A stretch of DNA of 64,000 nt, from contig NC_134144.1 in NCBI RefSeq assembly GCF_033958435.1, positions 13,634,010 to 13,698,009 of the forward strand, given 5' to 3'. Shown here piece after piece: positions 35,300-47,359 of the stretch (position 1 is its first letter; the number at the start of each line of letters is the position of its first letter). The DNA is from Carettochelys insculpta (Eukaryota; Chordata; Testudines; Carettochelyidae). A program made the position numbers and the translations under genes. Under the pieces are notes generated by a model that searched no databases, was not told where the DNA came from, and saw nothing but the letters and a program-made list of their open reading frames with translations.

Positions 35300-36079
35300 G
35301 ACAGCGGAGTCTCTGGAAGTCAGCATTCCTGCCACAGTTCTTAGACAAGTAACTTCATCATTTACTTTCTCAGTTCCCCATCTATAAAATGAGCTCATAG
35401 GCCAATAGGCCTTTCCCACCCAAGAACACAATGAAAGCAAAACACATCTAGTGTTTGTATTGCACTGCATTACTATTAAAAAAACCTAAGTAGACAGCCA
35501 TTTTCAAATGTATCTTCCTCTGAAGTGAAATCAGCAGGACTTAGGCTGCTTAGTCATTTACTTGCTTTTGAGAATTTTACCCAAGCTGTTAAAAGCTGCT
35601 GCTGTGCTTTTCAGCCTTTTGCCACCAACTGGAAATCACAGCTCCACAAATGGCAAGCTGATAATACAGATAATGCTTCCACTCAGTTTAAAGGAGATCA
35701 GAGAAAGTCAGCTGGAAGCAATTTTCTTTGCTTGCAGATCCTTGTTAAAAACTGGATACACCTTTTCCATGTAAACACCTCTGCCTCACATCTCACACCT
35801 GAATGAAAATAAAGTCCCATTAAACCCACAACAAAGAACTAATTCAAATTAATTTTCCAGTGCAAAGTCTCATCCAGCTACCACTCCCCACTCTACACAA
35901 CGACATATACCTTCTGCAGAGCCACAGACTAGGCTCTCAGACTTCCAACGTCCCTATTGTGGGAGGCAACAGCAACATAAGCAGTTCTGGCATGGCACTA
36001 ACCTTGCTAGAAGTGGGTCTAGCTGACAGGGATTACTGTTTTAACAGGTATTCAAACAACTGGAATTCTCGATTAGGTG
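35300..36079. other. Non-coding, nothing recognised
   Basis: No exon, RNA or repeat recognised; short ORFs only. Confidence 0.4.
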
Positions 36080-36335
36080 GCATTCTGCCATGCCCCAGCC
36101 ATGGATGCCACTTCTCCTTCTGACTCTGGCGGCCTCCAGGCTGTGTGCGCGCGTGGCCAGCAGCTCCTCTGCTCTCGCACCCGATGCCCGCCGCCCAGCA
36201 GGGGGAGCACTGCAAGCGGCTCCACACTGTCCCCACCAACAAGGCAATGGGGCAGAAATTGAAAGGGAACTGGCGGGCTGGGGGGGGAGGCAGGCTGGGA
36301 GAAGCTGAACTTTGGCATCCAGCATATTTTAACAT
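36080..36335. promoter_or_regulatory. GC-rich patch with CTCF-like site
   Basis: About 250 bases with moderate CpG density (TGTGCGCGCGTGGCC) in an AT-rich setting, upstream of CFLAR exon 1 on its strand. It holds the CTCF-like 14-mer at 36195-36208. It could be an alternative promoter, an enhancer or insulator; no splice donor of quality was found. Confidence 0.4.
36195..36208 (+). promoter_or_regulatory. CTCF-like 14-mer
   Basis: CCAGCAGGGGGAGC, identical to 11564-11577 and in the same orientation. The pair brackets the CFLAR coding region. Confidence 0.4.
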
Positions 36336-38509
36336 TTGGCAATCTCCCGGTCCCAGGGCTTCTGGATACGAAAGAGTTTACCGTACAGTGCTATTGTTTG
36401 CTGGCACCTTGTCTGCATAAACAGCCAGCCTATGGAAGCAGCAATGGGAAAATGGAGGATTAAAAACTAGCACAGACAAGTTCAAGATCCAGACACAACA
36501 AAGGTACAACACAGCTCGTATCTGCAGTGTAGACGAGATCTAACCTATTCATAATCAAGTTCTCAACCCCCAGCAAAGCCTTAGATTCCAGGTGTGCTGA
36601 GCACTGAACTGCAACTGAAATCAGGGGGAGCGCAGAGCACTTTAACATGGTGCTGCCTGAATCATGGGTCCTTACCCACCAGAAGGGCATGGGAAGGGTC
36701 TAGCTGGGTTCTGTGGGCCTCAGAGGCAAGCTCTGCCCTACACTTGTACTCTTCTTCATAGCAAGCAGTGGGATGGGAAGTGGGATTTGGGCAGCAGCTG
36801 AAACAGAGGAAGTGGGTGGAGCCAGCAAACAGCAACTTCTCCACGACCTACACGTTTCAGAGGTGCTTTCCTACCCACTTCATTTCCCCATAACTACAGG
36901 TGAAGAAGATGGATCCTGGTGGCAACACAGAAGAAGCACCTCTAGGTCACAAGAAGGGTAACCACAGCTAGCTAGCTCCAGCCACTTCTGCGGTGCTGCT
37001 TTTGCTTGGTCCTGCTTTTTTTGGCAGAGCTGAGGAGAGCAAAATCTGGGCAGCAACACAGAGCAAGAAGCCAGAGTCAGCAAGGCTAGCAGCCACCAGG
37101 CCCAGAGCTAGAAGAGACAGAGAGAGCAAGTGGGCTGGACAGACCTCAGTTGAGAACTTGACCTGAGAAGGGGACAGAAGTGAGGAGCAAGGCTATGGGG
37201 GACTGAGAAGTTGGGTAGTGGTAACGGTGGGTCCCCAGAGAAGAGACAATGTAACTCATGGGTTACCTTAGTACAAAGCTCGGGAACCAGTGCTCTGAAA
37301 ATCAGCACTCTGTACTTCATGTTTACATAAGAGCACTGCATAAGAAATGCTCACATAGGGACACATACACAATCACAGTAATTCCACTATCACGCAATAC
37401 CAGGAAACCCGAACGCTTGACTGAAAAGCCTCTGGCATGCTCTGATATGGTTCTGCATTTTGGAAGCTACAATGGGGAGATCACAATACAACCACCTCCC
37501 TCATCACATCACGCCATTTAGGAACCCGGAGAAATGACACACAAGCTGCTGCATTTCTGTCTACTGATGGTGACGTGAGAAAATTAAAACCATAGGCTGT
37601 CTCTACCCACAGGCACAGGTACACATGGATGATCTCCTATGCCCGTAAACAATGCACAACTCTAGAAATACTTGTATTTCAGTGGAAGTTGTCACCTTCT
37701 CTGAATAATACCGTTGCAAATGTGTGGGATACTTTTTAAAAATTATAACTGGTTGAAAAAATTGAATACAGCATTTATTTACTTATTTACAAAACCCAGG
37801 ATTTGTGGGGCAAAACTCTGCGGTTTTAAACAGCTCTCTCTCACTTGCACACACACATACTTTCACAAATATATACTCACACCCATCACAGCTGCTCACA
37901 AACACCCACTGATGTCTAAGGTATTTTTTTTAGTGGATGGCATGGGAGTAGGGAAATCTATAAGCCTCTGAGGGCTGAGAAATTCCCCTCCTACACCACC
38001 AGAATGTGATTTGAATAATTTTCTCTCAGGGAAAAATGTTTATCACAGGTTTCTATTCTTTAAACCAATACCATGAATTGTGGGAATTCCATAGAGCAAG
38101 GAAGAACCACTGTGATTTTGTTCGGACATGTTGCAGCCAAGGGATGCTGGCACCAATTGTATCTGTGCCAAAAACTGCCATTCTGAATAGCTAAAAGTGG
38201 GAATTTGCAAAGAATCTAAAGGAATCTGGCATCCAACTCCCACTTAATTTCAGTCGAATTCTATTTGTCTCTTTTGAAAGATCCTACCATACAAGTATTT
38301 TTGCAGTTTATTAAAAAGGTACTTCCCAACAGAGCTCAGATTTCAAACACGCATATACTTCCTCTGTAAGGCACCTCCTTTTTTTTCTTTTTGTTTTTCA
38401 GTCGGAGACCACTAAGGTGAGGGTTTTTTGGCTTCGCTTCTCACTTGTGTGGCCCCTGACTTATTTGTCTATGGGTCAGTGGCCCCAACTCGAAAAAGGT
38501 TCCCCATCT
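36336..38509. other. Non-coding, nothing recognised
   Basis: Mixed sequence without recognisable exons, RNA genes or clear repeats. Confidence 0.4.
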
Positions 38510-40030
38510 CTGCTCCAGAGTTTACGTTTTTATGATTATCCATCACAATATCCAAATCTTTTGAGCAATTTTTTTTCTGAGTCACTGCTACCCAGATATA
38601 CTCCAGCCTACGTTCTTTGGCCCTAGACATACGTTGACACTTAGCCTTATTAAAATGAATATTGAGTGCTTGCACCCAGGTTACCCCAAGTGTTCTAGGT
38701 TATTCTTCATCACTGTATACATATTTTTTTAATCAGAGCCATAGCACGGTAGGGGCAGGGAAAGGCCTTTTTACTGTTTCTACATAATGAACTCCCACAT
38801 TTACTAGAGTATCACTCATGTGCTCATCATGCAAAACTGCGGTTCAGTACTTCAAGGTGATATAATTTAAACCCCACATCTGCTTCTGAGATGATTATAT
38901 CACAAAGGATGCTAGGAAAGAACCACTGATCAGGTGCACTGGAGAGAGTCCAACGGAGGGCAATGAATATAATTAGGGGGCAGGAGCACATGACTTATGA
39001 GGAGAGACTGAGGGATTTGGACTTATTTAGTCTACAGAAGAGAACAGTATGTGTTGGGAAGGTGGGGGGATTCGATAACAGCCTTCAACTACCTGAAGTG
39101 GGGCTTCAAAGGAAGACGGTGAGAGACTGCTCTCAGTGGTGACACAATGAAGAGCAATGGTCTCAAGTTCCAGTGAGGGAAGGTTAGATGTTAGGAAAAA
39201 TTATTTCACTAGGAGAGTGGTGAAACACTGTAATGGCTTAACTGGGGGCAGGTGGAATCTTGATCCCTTAAGTCACCCCCTGACAAAACTGGAACTGGAA
39301 TGGTTTAGTTGGGATTGGTCCAGTTTTTAGCAGGGGGTTGGACTTGATGACTTCCTGAGGTCTCTCTCCCAACCCTATGATTTTATGCTTAACCCAATAG
39401 ATATGTATTTGTGACCTCTCCTTGCCTATATTTTCCATGCCTCTGATTTTTCGATCAACTGCAAATTTTATCAATGATCATTGTTTTTAACACTGATAAA
39501 AATGTTAAAAGCATAAGACCAAGAATAGACTCTTGCAGGACCACACTAGGCATGAACCAGCTCTGTGGTGATTTACAGTTACATTTTGAGACATATCAGT
39601 TAATCCATTTAATGTGTACTAGATTAAATTTATGAAGTTCTAGTTTTCAATCAAAATGTAGTACAGTATCAAATCAATTGCTTTACAGGTGTGCCTTGTA
39701 TAATCTTATCACCTTTATCAACCAAGACTGTAATGTCATGAAAAAGTTAATTTGACAGTGTTTTCCATAAACCCAAGTTGACTGCTATAAATTGCATTAC
39801 CTTCCTTTACTAATCAAATCGCGTATCTGCTGCTTCATTATCTCACCCAAGACTGATGTTAAACTGACAAGTCCATAGTTCCTCAGGTCATGCCATTCGC
39901 TCTTTTTAAATACATGGTATTTAAATGGTACAACACTCTATCAGTTATCAGGAACTTTCCCAGTCTTCTCAGGTTTATTGAAAATGATGTCAGATCTGCT
40001 TATATGGCTGTTCATCTCTCTGTACTTACT
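38510..40030 (-). mobile_element. Old CR1-like LINE, antisense, copy 1 (interrupted)
   Basis: Two pieces (about 38510-38710 and 39390-40030) of one antisense LINE text; TTTTCCATAAACCCAAGTTG at 39761 and ACAATTGCTT-like blocks are landmarks of turtle/crocodile CR1-type reverse transcriptase regions read backwards. A plus-strand CR1 tail at 38905-39387 separates the pieces. Heavily decayed, no open frame. The same region recurs at 40910-41465. Confidence 0.5.
38905..39387 (+). mobile_element. CR1 LINE 3' fragment
   Basis: Sense-strand CR1 3' end: GACTTATGAGGAGAGACTGAGGG, the GGGATTTGGACTTATTTAG block, and the closing GACTTGATGACTTCCTGAGG with a decayed CCTATGATTTTATG tail. Confidence 0.85.
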
Positions 40031-40276
40031 ACATGAGCCACTCGCTGCATGTTGGGTCTCTGGAGTCTAAGGCCATGAACTCTATTTCAGATCAGATACT
40101 GAGACTTTATTTCCTATTCAAACTGGGGCCCCCATTCTCCAGGGACCCTACCATCAGTGGTTTTTAAATGCCACCTGGACTAATGCCTCAAGGACTTCCC
40201 CTGCAGGGACCCACCACGATCAATAATGACTCCCTGTTAAACATTTTAGATCAGTTTGTTTCTTTTTAATTTATTT

Positions 40277-40865
40277 AATCACAGAATTGTATGACGGGCA
40301 GGGACCTCAAGAGGTCAACTCCAGTCCACTACGTTGCAGCAGGAACAAGTAATCTAGATCACCCCTGAAAGGCATTTGTCCTGGTGGCATTTAAAAACCT
40401 CCAGTGTTAGGGACTCTACAATCTTTCTGGAAAGCCAGTTCCAAATCTTAACCACCCTTATAATTAGAAAGGTATTCCTAATTATCTAATTTAAATTCCT
40501 TTGCTGCAGATGAAGCCCATTCACTTCTTGTTGTACCTTCAGCTCACATAGAGAGCAATTGATCACTGTGCTCTTTATAAGAGTCATTAACATATTTGAA
40601 GACTTATCAGCCCCCACTCCCCCAGTCTCTTAAGATTGGAAAAAAGTAGACATGTTCTATCTTTCTTCCTAGATCAAGTTTTCTAAACCTTCTCTTGTTT
40701 TGTTGCTCTGCACTAGACTTTTTCCAATTTTTCCACATCTTCCCAAAACTGTGGCACTTAGAAATGGATACCACACTCCAGCTACGGCTTCACCAGCACT
40801 GAGGTAAGGAGGATAATTATCTCCCAAGTCTTACTTCCGATACTCCTGTTAATATGCCACAGAAC
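40277..40865 (-). mobile_element. CR1 LINE 3' fragment, antisense
   Basis: Begins with the inverted CR1 tail (ATCACAGAATTGTATGACGGG, then GGGACCTCAAGAGGTCAAC) and continues through the antisense 3' coding part (TTTTTCCAATTTTTCCACATC). Confidence 0.8.
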
Positions 40866-40909
40866 GATAAGAGAAATTTTTGCGACTGTTTCTTATGATG
40901 TGTGCCATG

Positions 40910-41465
40910 TTTATAGTTCTAGTTTTTAATCAAGATACCATACAATGCCAAGTGAAAAGCCTTAAAAAGTCTGACTATTAATGTCAATTAATTATATTTT
41001 ATATTTATGTAAAATATACATCAACAGTGTTACCTTCACCAACTAAACTTGTAACCTCATTAGAAAGATATCAAGCTACTTTGACAGGATCTATATTCCA
41101 ATAACCTGATTGGCATTAATTATATTACTCTCCTTTAATTCATTACTAATTTTATTAATCGAGTCCCATATCAACCGCTCTATCATGTTGTATGGGATTA
41201 TATCAGACTGACAGGTTTCTAATTATCCAGATCTTGCCGTTTACCCTTTAACTAGTGGCACAATATTAGCTTTCTTCCAGTCTTCTGGAACTTCCCTTAT
41301 TGAAAATTAGCATTAACTGTCCAGCAAGCTCTATAGCCAGCTCCTTTAAAACTCTTGCTTGCAATTATTTGGACCTGACAATTTTAAAATGTCTGTCTTC
41401 AGTAGCTTTTGTTTAACAGCCTCCCAAAAGATCAGTGGAACGGAAAAAGTTATCATATTCTATGA
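40910..41465 (-). mobile_element. Old CR1-like LINE, antisense, copy 2
   Basis: Restarts the same antisense text as copy 1 (TCTAGTTTTTAATCAAGATA, then TGATTGGCATTAATTATATT) and runs further, to GTTTAACAGCCTCCC. The restart shows this is an independent second copy, not a continuation. Confidence 0.5.
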
Positions 41466-42140
41466 CTATATCATCATGTGTATTTTCCAAGGCCATAAGA
41501 TGGTTACAATAGACAAGATCTGCTACTCCCACCCTTAAGATCATCTGAATACCACAGCTCAGTGCAAAAGCTTGTATAGCACATGCAACACCACATCTAT
41601 TTCATTGTACCTACTAGCAATCTACGGTCACTCTAGATTGGACATGTCTTAGCCAACTACATCTGGCACAGCTGTACCTCAGAACTTATACCAAGCATAG
41701 TGACACAATTACGTAAGGAACAGGGAGGGCTTCCCCCACCCTTACTCCCTGCGTCCCAGACACACAGTTTTATAGGGAATTTACCCTTCCTGCAGTAGTC
41801 AGTAATTTAGAGGCAGGGGAAAACAATACGGGTGGCTTTGTTACATGCAACAAAGGGTCATCACCTAACTCCTCAGGTCACTTGCTTCTTCTCTTGTCTT
41901 GCATTCAAACCATGAAAGGCGACAGGGAAACCGGGGGCGTATGACTGAGTCAGGCAGGTGGCTTATTTTAAAGCAATTACAGCTCAAAGTCACATCAAAA
42001 GCCACAGACCTTGCAGCACAGTAGGACTCTGTGGGAAAGTCATATGGTACTTGGAATAAAGAAGGTGCAGGGGTGGCCAACCAGTTAACAGAGTAAGAAC
42101 AAAAATAGCTGTGGACAGAGTGCAACCAACCATGTATTAT
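41466..42140. other. Non-coding, nothing recognised
   Basis: No exon, RNA gene or repeat recognised. Confidence 0.4.
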
Positions 42141-42250
42141 ATATTTATTTGTATATGTCTGTATCTATCTATATAGATTAACATATATCTATAATATGCC
42201 TCTGGATAGATATAGATAGATAGATAAAAATAAGTATCTATCTGTTTAAT
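42141..42250. repeat. TCTA/TAGA microsatellite region
   Basis: Interrupted TCTA runs followed by (TAGA)n on the same strand, giving a short inverted arrangement of the same tetranucleotide around 42200. Confidence 0.8.
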
Positions 42251-42485
42251 ATGCAGCTCAATCCCCTTCCCCTTCCCCTCCCCCAGAGCCAGGCACCCCC
42301 AGCCCACACCCCACTCAACACAATCCTCCTTCTCTCCCAGAGAGCCAGGTACCCTTAGGGCCCCATGCTCTAATCCAATCCCCTTTCCCTCCCCCAGAGC
42401 CAGGCACCCACAGCCCCCGCCATTCTAACACAATGCCTGGGACCCACCAGAGCTGCCACCGCCACCACCACCACCACCACACGCT
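42251..42485. repeat. Pyrimidine-rich imperfect tandem repeat
   Basis: Three or so degenerate units of about 55-60 bases sharing CCCCCAGAGCCAGG(C/T)ACCC (near 42282, 42340 and 42394), ending in a (CCA)n run at about 42454-42480. The resulting His-rich ORF is an artefact. Confidence 0.65.
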
Positions 42486-43847
42486 TCTCCCTCCAGGTGC
42501 TGGGGCGTGTGCACAGAGTGACAGTAAGCAGTCCGGGCACATGGCTCTTGTCAGGAGCCACACGTCACTGATGAAAGAACTGCATGCAGCTCAAGAGCCA
42601 TGGTTTGGCCACCCTGTTCTAATAACTCACAAGAGCACTGCTGCCCTTTTCTCTCAAAGACAGGGAAGATGGTAATGAAAGGAGTCGGCAGTAAAATACA
42701 TGTCCCTACTTTCAGGCTACAACACAAATAGGGAGATTCAAAGTTGGCCCATGTGCCTTTGTGAGAAACCATCATGCTCAGGACACATTTTGTAATTAAA
42801 TTCTTGACTGACATTTGTCTAGATGGGTTACACTCTAATTAGAAAACTAAAACACTCTAGGAAAAATTAAAAGTGACGTACACCTGAAAAAATTAGGAAG
42901 AATGTTTACTTGTCAGGCCACAACAGCCATTCCTGTTCCTTAAATAAAGAGAAAGAGACACACTCTAATCAAACAGCAATGAAAATCCAGTACATTCATT
43001 CGCTTTTATAAAGCTGTTTCACTCCCTCCATAGAATTAATTAATCCCTGATCCTCCAGGTTACTCCACACTCTCCAGTCCCAATAGTCCATGCGTAACTA
43101 GTGCAAAATGAGAACATAAGTTCACATAACTACCACAACAGCTTCTGAACACAGGAAACAGTGATGCACCAGCAAGTCAGAACACAAAAACCTTTATTTC
43201 TATTTGCATCTACCCTGGCAAAAATAGGCCCTATCATTTATCACTGACCACAGAAGCTGCAGTGTACTCTGGCCCCATATATTTTAACTACTGTCTACTC
43301 CTTTTACACTATTGTAGCTGCGTCCATTGAACAGCTTTTCTTGTTAGCAACAGCAGCAGCTGCGATATATGTAAGTATATGTAGAATATGCAGCATGTGT
43401 TCTCTGTGTTTATTACCAGGAGGTCACTCCTCAGACTTTGCACTACAGAAGCGAAAGACAAACACAGCAGGAAACAAAGGAATTTTAAAAGTAGGATAAA
43501 ATGTTCTGCTTGTCAGATTCGACAGTGTTCCCTGACCACCACGTACACAGAGTATTTTGTTACCACAATGGCTATCACCACACCAAAAAAAAATGAGACC
43601 TGGAATTCACCAGTGTAGCTCTTCTTTGGAAAAGCTTATTTCCACAACATAAGGGATGCCATATGATTCTACAGGGATATAACCAGGCTGCTGCTATGTT
43701 TCATTACCATACCAGCTACAAGATGCAAGGACATTGTGCAACCTCTCTGCTGTGCCTGTCTCCTGTTATTGTGTAAGACAGCAAAACAGGGCTAGGGTCC
43801 ACTATGGCAACGCTTGGGTGAGGCCTAATCCAAACCTGATTCTACCC
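42486..43847. other. Non-coding, nothing recognised
   Basis: No exon, RNA gene or clear repeat recognised. Confidence 0.4.
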
Positions 43848-43983
43848 CTCCTACTTTATATATTGAGTCTGTATGTTCTGGTAAGGCTACAGAGCTGAAG
43901 GAAATGGGTCTGTCCCGCAAAAGCTCATCCCCTGACAAGTTAGTTTGTTAGTCTTTAAAGTGCTACATGACTGCTTTTTTGTT
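43848..43983 (+). mobile_element. Short PLE-tail insertion (type A)
   Basis: Contains only the 3' tail of the PLE at 8.7 kb (ATATTGAGTCTGTATGTTCT, GGGTCTGTCCCGCAAAAGCT, TTTAAAGTGCTACATGACTG). A perfect 12-bp duplication CTGATTCTACCC flanks it (43836-43847 and 43984-43995). Confidence 0.85.
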
Positions 43984-44215
43984 CTGATTCTACCCTTCAC
44001 ACTTATTGCTCTTCCACGTTCTGCTAAACAAGCTTTTAAATTTCTTTCCACCAGGAGAAGTGTCTAAGATTAGAGACTCAGAGGGGGGGAAAAACCCATA
44101 AGCACTGGATACCCCCCTGCCTGCACTGGTCCTTCTCAATCGGGAACACTCAAGCCTTGGGGGTGGCTGCTTATTGTTTGCTCTGCTGCCGTTCAGCTGC
44201 AGCTGCCTTTGACCT

Positions 44216-44386
44216 CAGGAAGTCCTGTGGCACTTTATAGACTAACAGATATTTTGGAGCATAAGCTTTCGTGGGCTTTTGCCCACGAAAGCTTATGCTC
44301 CAAAATATCTGTTAGTCTATAAGGTGCCACAGGACTGCTTGTTGTTCTCGGAGACACAGACTAACACGGCTGCCTCTCTGATACTC
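44216..44386 (+). mobile_element. Fold-back PLE-tail insertion (type B)
   Basis: Arms of 56 bases (44221-44276 and 44281-44336) are inverted copies with one mismatch around a TTTT loop; the sense arm continues into CAGACTAACACGGCTGCC. A perfect 10-bp duplication CCTTTGACCT flanks the unit (44206-44215, 44387-44396), so it arrived as one piece. It sits right beside the CpG island. Confidence 0.9.
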
Positions 44387-44439
44387 CCTTTGACCTGTTC
44401 CTAACCGATGTGGAGCTCAGGGCGGACTCCCGAGGCACA

Positions 44440-45070
44440 GGCTGCACCCAACCTCGTGCGCCCCCTTAGAAACCGCGGCTAAGCCAGCAGCGCCAGGCCC
44501 GCAGCCATGTTCCCGGCGCTCGCCCCTCCGAAGCCCGGCACATTCGTCCAGTACAGGCCGCGGGAATCCCCCTCCCACAAGCCACCGCCCAGGGCCTTCC
44601 CGGCCGGGGCCTGGCGTCGGCAGAGGAGTCCCGAACCCGCCCTCGCGAGGCGGGCACGAGGCAGCGCCTCCTCCGCGGGTCTCCGTCGTTCCCAGCCCTT
44701 TGCTCCGCGGCGGGCGGATGGGCGGGAAGCGGCAGGCTTACGCACCCGAACGCGCGCGGGGTCCCGGCTCCGGCAGCGGGGCAGGCGAAAGCGGCGGGGC
44801 CGCGGGGGCGCGGCAGCTTCCGGGGCGGGGCCGAGCCGAGCCGAGCCGAGGAGGATCTTGGCAGGGCCGCGGTGTCCGGAGCGTGCTGGGCCCCAGGCCC
44901 GCAGAAGGAGCTCTCCTGGCGAAGCCGGGCCCGCCTCGCGCTCCGGGGTTTGCTGCCTCCCTCCGCTGTGCCGCGTTGCACGCTAACAATGCGGCACCTT
45001 CCACAGCGCCTCTTACCAGCTCCATTGGACTGTGTCCCTGGGGCGACCGGGTCTGAGCTACAAGCACCCA
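44440..45070 (-). promoter_or_regulatory. CpG-island promoter, probably CFLAR
   Basis: About 630 bases very rich in CpG, with GC boxes and a short GAGCC tandem near 44831. On the minus strand GGGTGC/GTAAGC at 44742/44741 is a usable splice donor, which would give a non-coding first exon about 10.7 kb before the CFLAR start codon; mammalian CFLAR also starts with non-coding exons. No good donor is seen on the plus strand. The gene assignment is inference. ORFs at 44466-45121 are compositional. Confidence 0.6.
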
Positions 45071-45165
45071 GAGGAGAGAAACTGCCCGTAACAAAGTCTG
45101 GTCCCCGTTAGACTCTGACAAAGGCTCACATCCCCCTGTCTGATCTAACTTGTTTTTTCCTCTTT

Positions 45166-45410
45166 TGATAAGTACTGTTGATACTGGGCCATTTCCACCT
45201 TGCTGAATAGACCTTGTCAGCTCCGGCCCTCCATCTTACTGGGACCCCACTCTGTAAATACCCCTCTGAACCGCACCCCCCCATGCATCTGATGAAGTGG
45301 GTCTTTGCCCACAAAAGCTTATGCTCCAAAATATCTGTTAGTCTATAAGGTGCCACAAGACTTCGTTTTGTTCTCGAAGCTACAGACTAACACGGTTACC
45401 TCTCTGATAC
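45166..45410 (+). mobile_element. PLE-tail repeat, type B, sense
   Basis: The longest forward type B tail: GATACTGGGCCATTTCCACC, then GGACCCCACTCTGTAAATAC, GATGAAGTGGGTCTTTGCCC, TATCTGTTAGTCTATAAGG and CTAACACGGTTACCTCTCTG. It shows the order in which the inverted copy at 48.35 kb is rearranged. Confidence 0.75.
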
Positions 45411-45524
45411 TTGTATTATCCTGTTACAGTATGGATATAGTACATCAGTACCAGGTGAGTGGGCAGCTGCAGATACAGCCCCACTCCCTCATGGTCGTTG
45501 GGTTATAACCCTTGTTTTACCATA

Positions 45525-47205
45525 GTAACAGAGAGAGAGCTGTGCTAGTCTATATATTATCAAAACAAAAAAGCAGTCCAGTAGCACTTTAAAGACTAAC
45601 AATTTATTAGGTGATGAGCTTTGATGGGACAGATCCACTTCTTCAGACCATAGACATACCAGAACAGACTCAATATTTAAGGCACAGAGAACCAAAAATA
45701 GTAATCAAGGTTGACAAATCAGAAAAATTATTATCAAGGTGAGCAAATCAGAGAGCAGTGGAGCAGAAGGAGGGGGGGAAGTCAAGAATTAGATAAAGCC
45801 AAGTATGTAAAAGAACCCCTATAATGAGCTAGAAAATTGCCATCCCAGTGCAAACCATGTCTTAATGTGTAAAATTTGAATATAGAAGAGAGTTCAGCAG
45901 CCTCTCTTTTCAAATGGCTGTGAAAGTTCCTTTTCAGTAAAACACAAGACTTTCAGGTCATTAACAGAATGGCCCACTCCAGTAAAATGCTGACTGACAG
46001 GTTTGTGAATCAGGAGTGTTTTATGTCTGTTTTATGCCCATTAATTCTTTGTCTAAGAGAGTTTGAAGTTTGTCCAATATACAAAGTATCTGGGCATTGT
46101 TGGCATGAAATGGCATATATGATGTTAGTTGAGGAACATGAGAATGTGCCTGTGATTCTGTGAATAACTTGGTTAGGTCCAGTGATGGTAGCTGCAGAAT
46201 AGATATGTCGACAAAGTTGGCAACGGTCCTTTTTTCAAGGAAAAGTTACAGGATTGGTATTCCTGCGGTATAGTCTGTGGATGTTGGTGAGAATCCTCGT
46301 AAGGTTGGGAGGTTGTCTGTAGGAGAGAAGAGGCCTGTCACCTAGGGCCTTCTGGAGTGTGGCATCCTGACTGAGGATAGGTTGTAGGTCTTTAATAATG
46401 CATTGCAGTGGTTTGAGTTGGAGGCTGTAGGTAATGACCAGCGGTGTTCTGTTACTGGCTTTTTTTAACCTACCTTGGAGTAGCTGGTCTCTGGGTATTT
46501 GTCTGGCCCTGTCGATTTGTTTTTTAATTTTTCCTGTTGGGTAATTGAGGTTTATGAATATTTGGTAGAAATCTTTCAGTTTTCAGTCCCTGTCAGTAGG
46601 ATCAGAGCAAATGCAATTGTACCTAAGGGCTTGACTGTAAACAATGGATCTAGTTGTATGTGCAGGATGGAAGCTAGAAGCATGTAGGTAAGTATGGCGA
46701 TCAGTGTGTTTCCAGTAGATTGTGGTGCCAATCAGGCCATCCTTGATTTTTACTGTAGTGTCCAGGAAATACATCTCTCGCATGGAGTAGTCAAGACATA
46801 AGTTGATGGTTGGGGTGCAGATTGTTAAAGTCTCCGTGGAATTCTTCTAGAGTCTCTATACCATGGGTCCAAATCATAAAGATGTCATCGATGTATCCTA
46901 AGTAAAGGAGGGGTAATAGGGGATGAGAGCAGAGGAATCGTTTGTTTTTCCAGGTCAGCCATAAATATATTAGTATATTGTGGGGCCATGCAGGTATCTG
47001 GAGGTATAAATTGTCACCAAATCAGAAATAATTGTGGGTGAGAACAAAGTCACAGAGATCAGACACCAGATTGTCTGTGGTGACAGCAGGGATAGTTTTA
47101 CCATGTAGGGAGAACTACAAATATCAGAGTCCATCCCCCCGTACAGCCTCGGAAACAAGGATTTGTAACTCTCCTGCATTTTACAGCCTGGAAGTCAGGG
47201 TGCGT
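45525..47205 (-). mobile_element. Penelope-like element, antisense
   Basis: A longer relative of the 8 kb element, reading right to left. The reverse-transcriptase part is at about 46450-47200 (MREMYFLDTTVKIKDGLIGT and TDRHTYLHASSFHPAH at 46583-46783). The linker matching 7940-8110 lies at about 46220-46440 and the GIY-YIG core (minus, CPDTLYIGQTSNSLRQRI) near 46035-46115. The type A tail runs to 45525. Several frameshifts and stops; its 5' end is missing. Confidence 0.82.
45960..47180 (-). pseudogene. PLE reverse transcriptase/GIY-YIG relic
   Basis: Broken coding region of the antisense Penelope-like element: reverse transcriptase C-terminal half, linker and GIY-YIG core in normal order, spread over changing frames with stops. 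The YIGQT motif and its following Arg remain readable. Not functional. Confidence 0.75.
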
Positions 47206-47359
47206 TGCCTGGGATAGGAGCAACTCCTGCTTGGTCAAACTTTAGAAAGTGGTTCAAGTACTAATCCTGCAAACCGTCATGTGAGTAACTTTAGGGCAGT
47301 CTCAGAGGGGCTACATAAGTTCACAGCTTAATAAATTTGTTAGTTTCTAAGGTTTAAAG

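Noticed and set aside
42370..42563. Trp/Val/His-rich ORFs around a (CCA)n run
   Set aside because: Simple-sequence translation.
44466..45121. ORFs of 118-171 codons on both strands
   Set aside because: Same reason: second CpG island, compositional, mutually overlapping.
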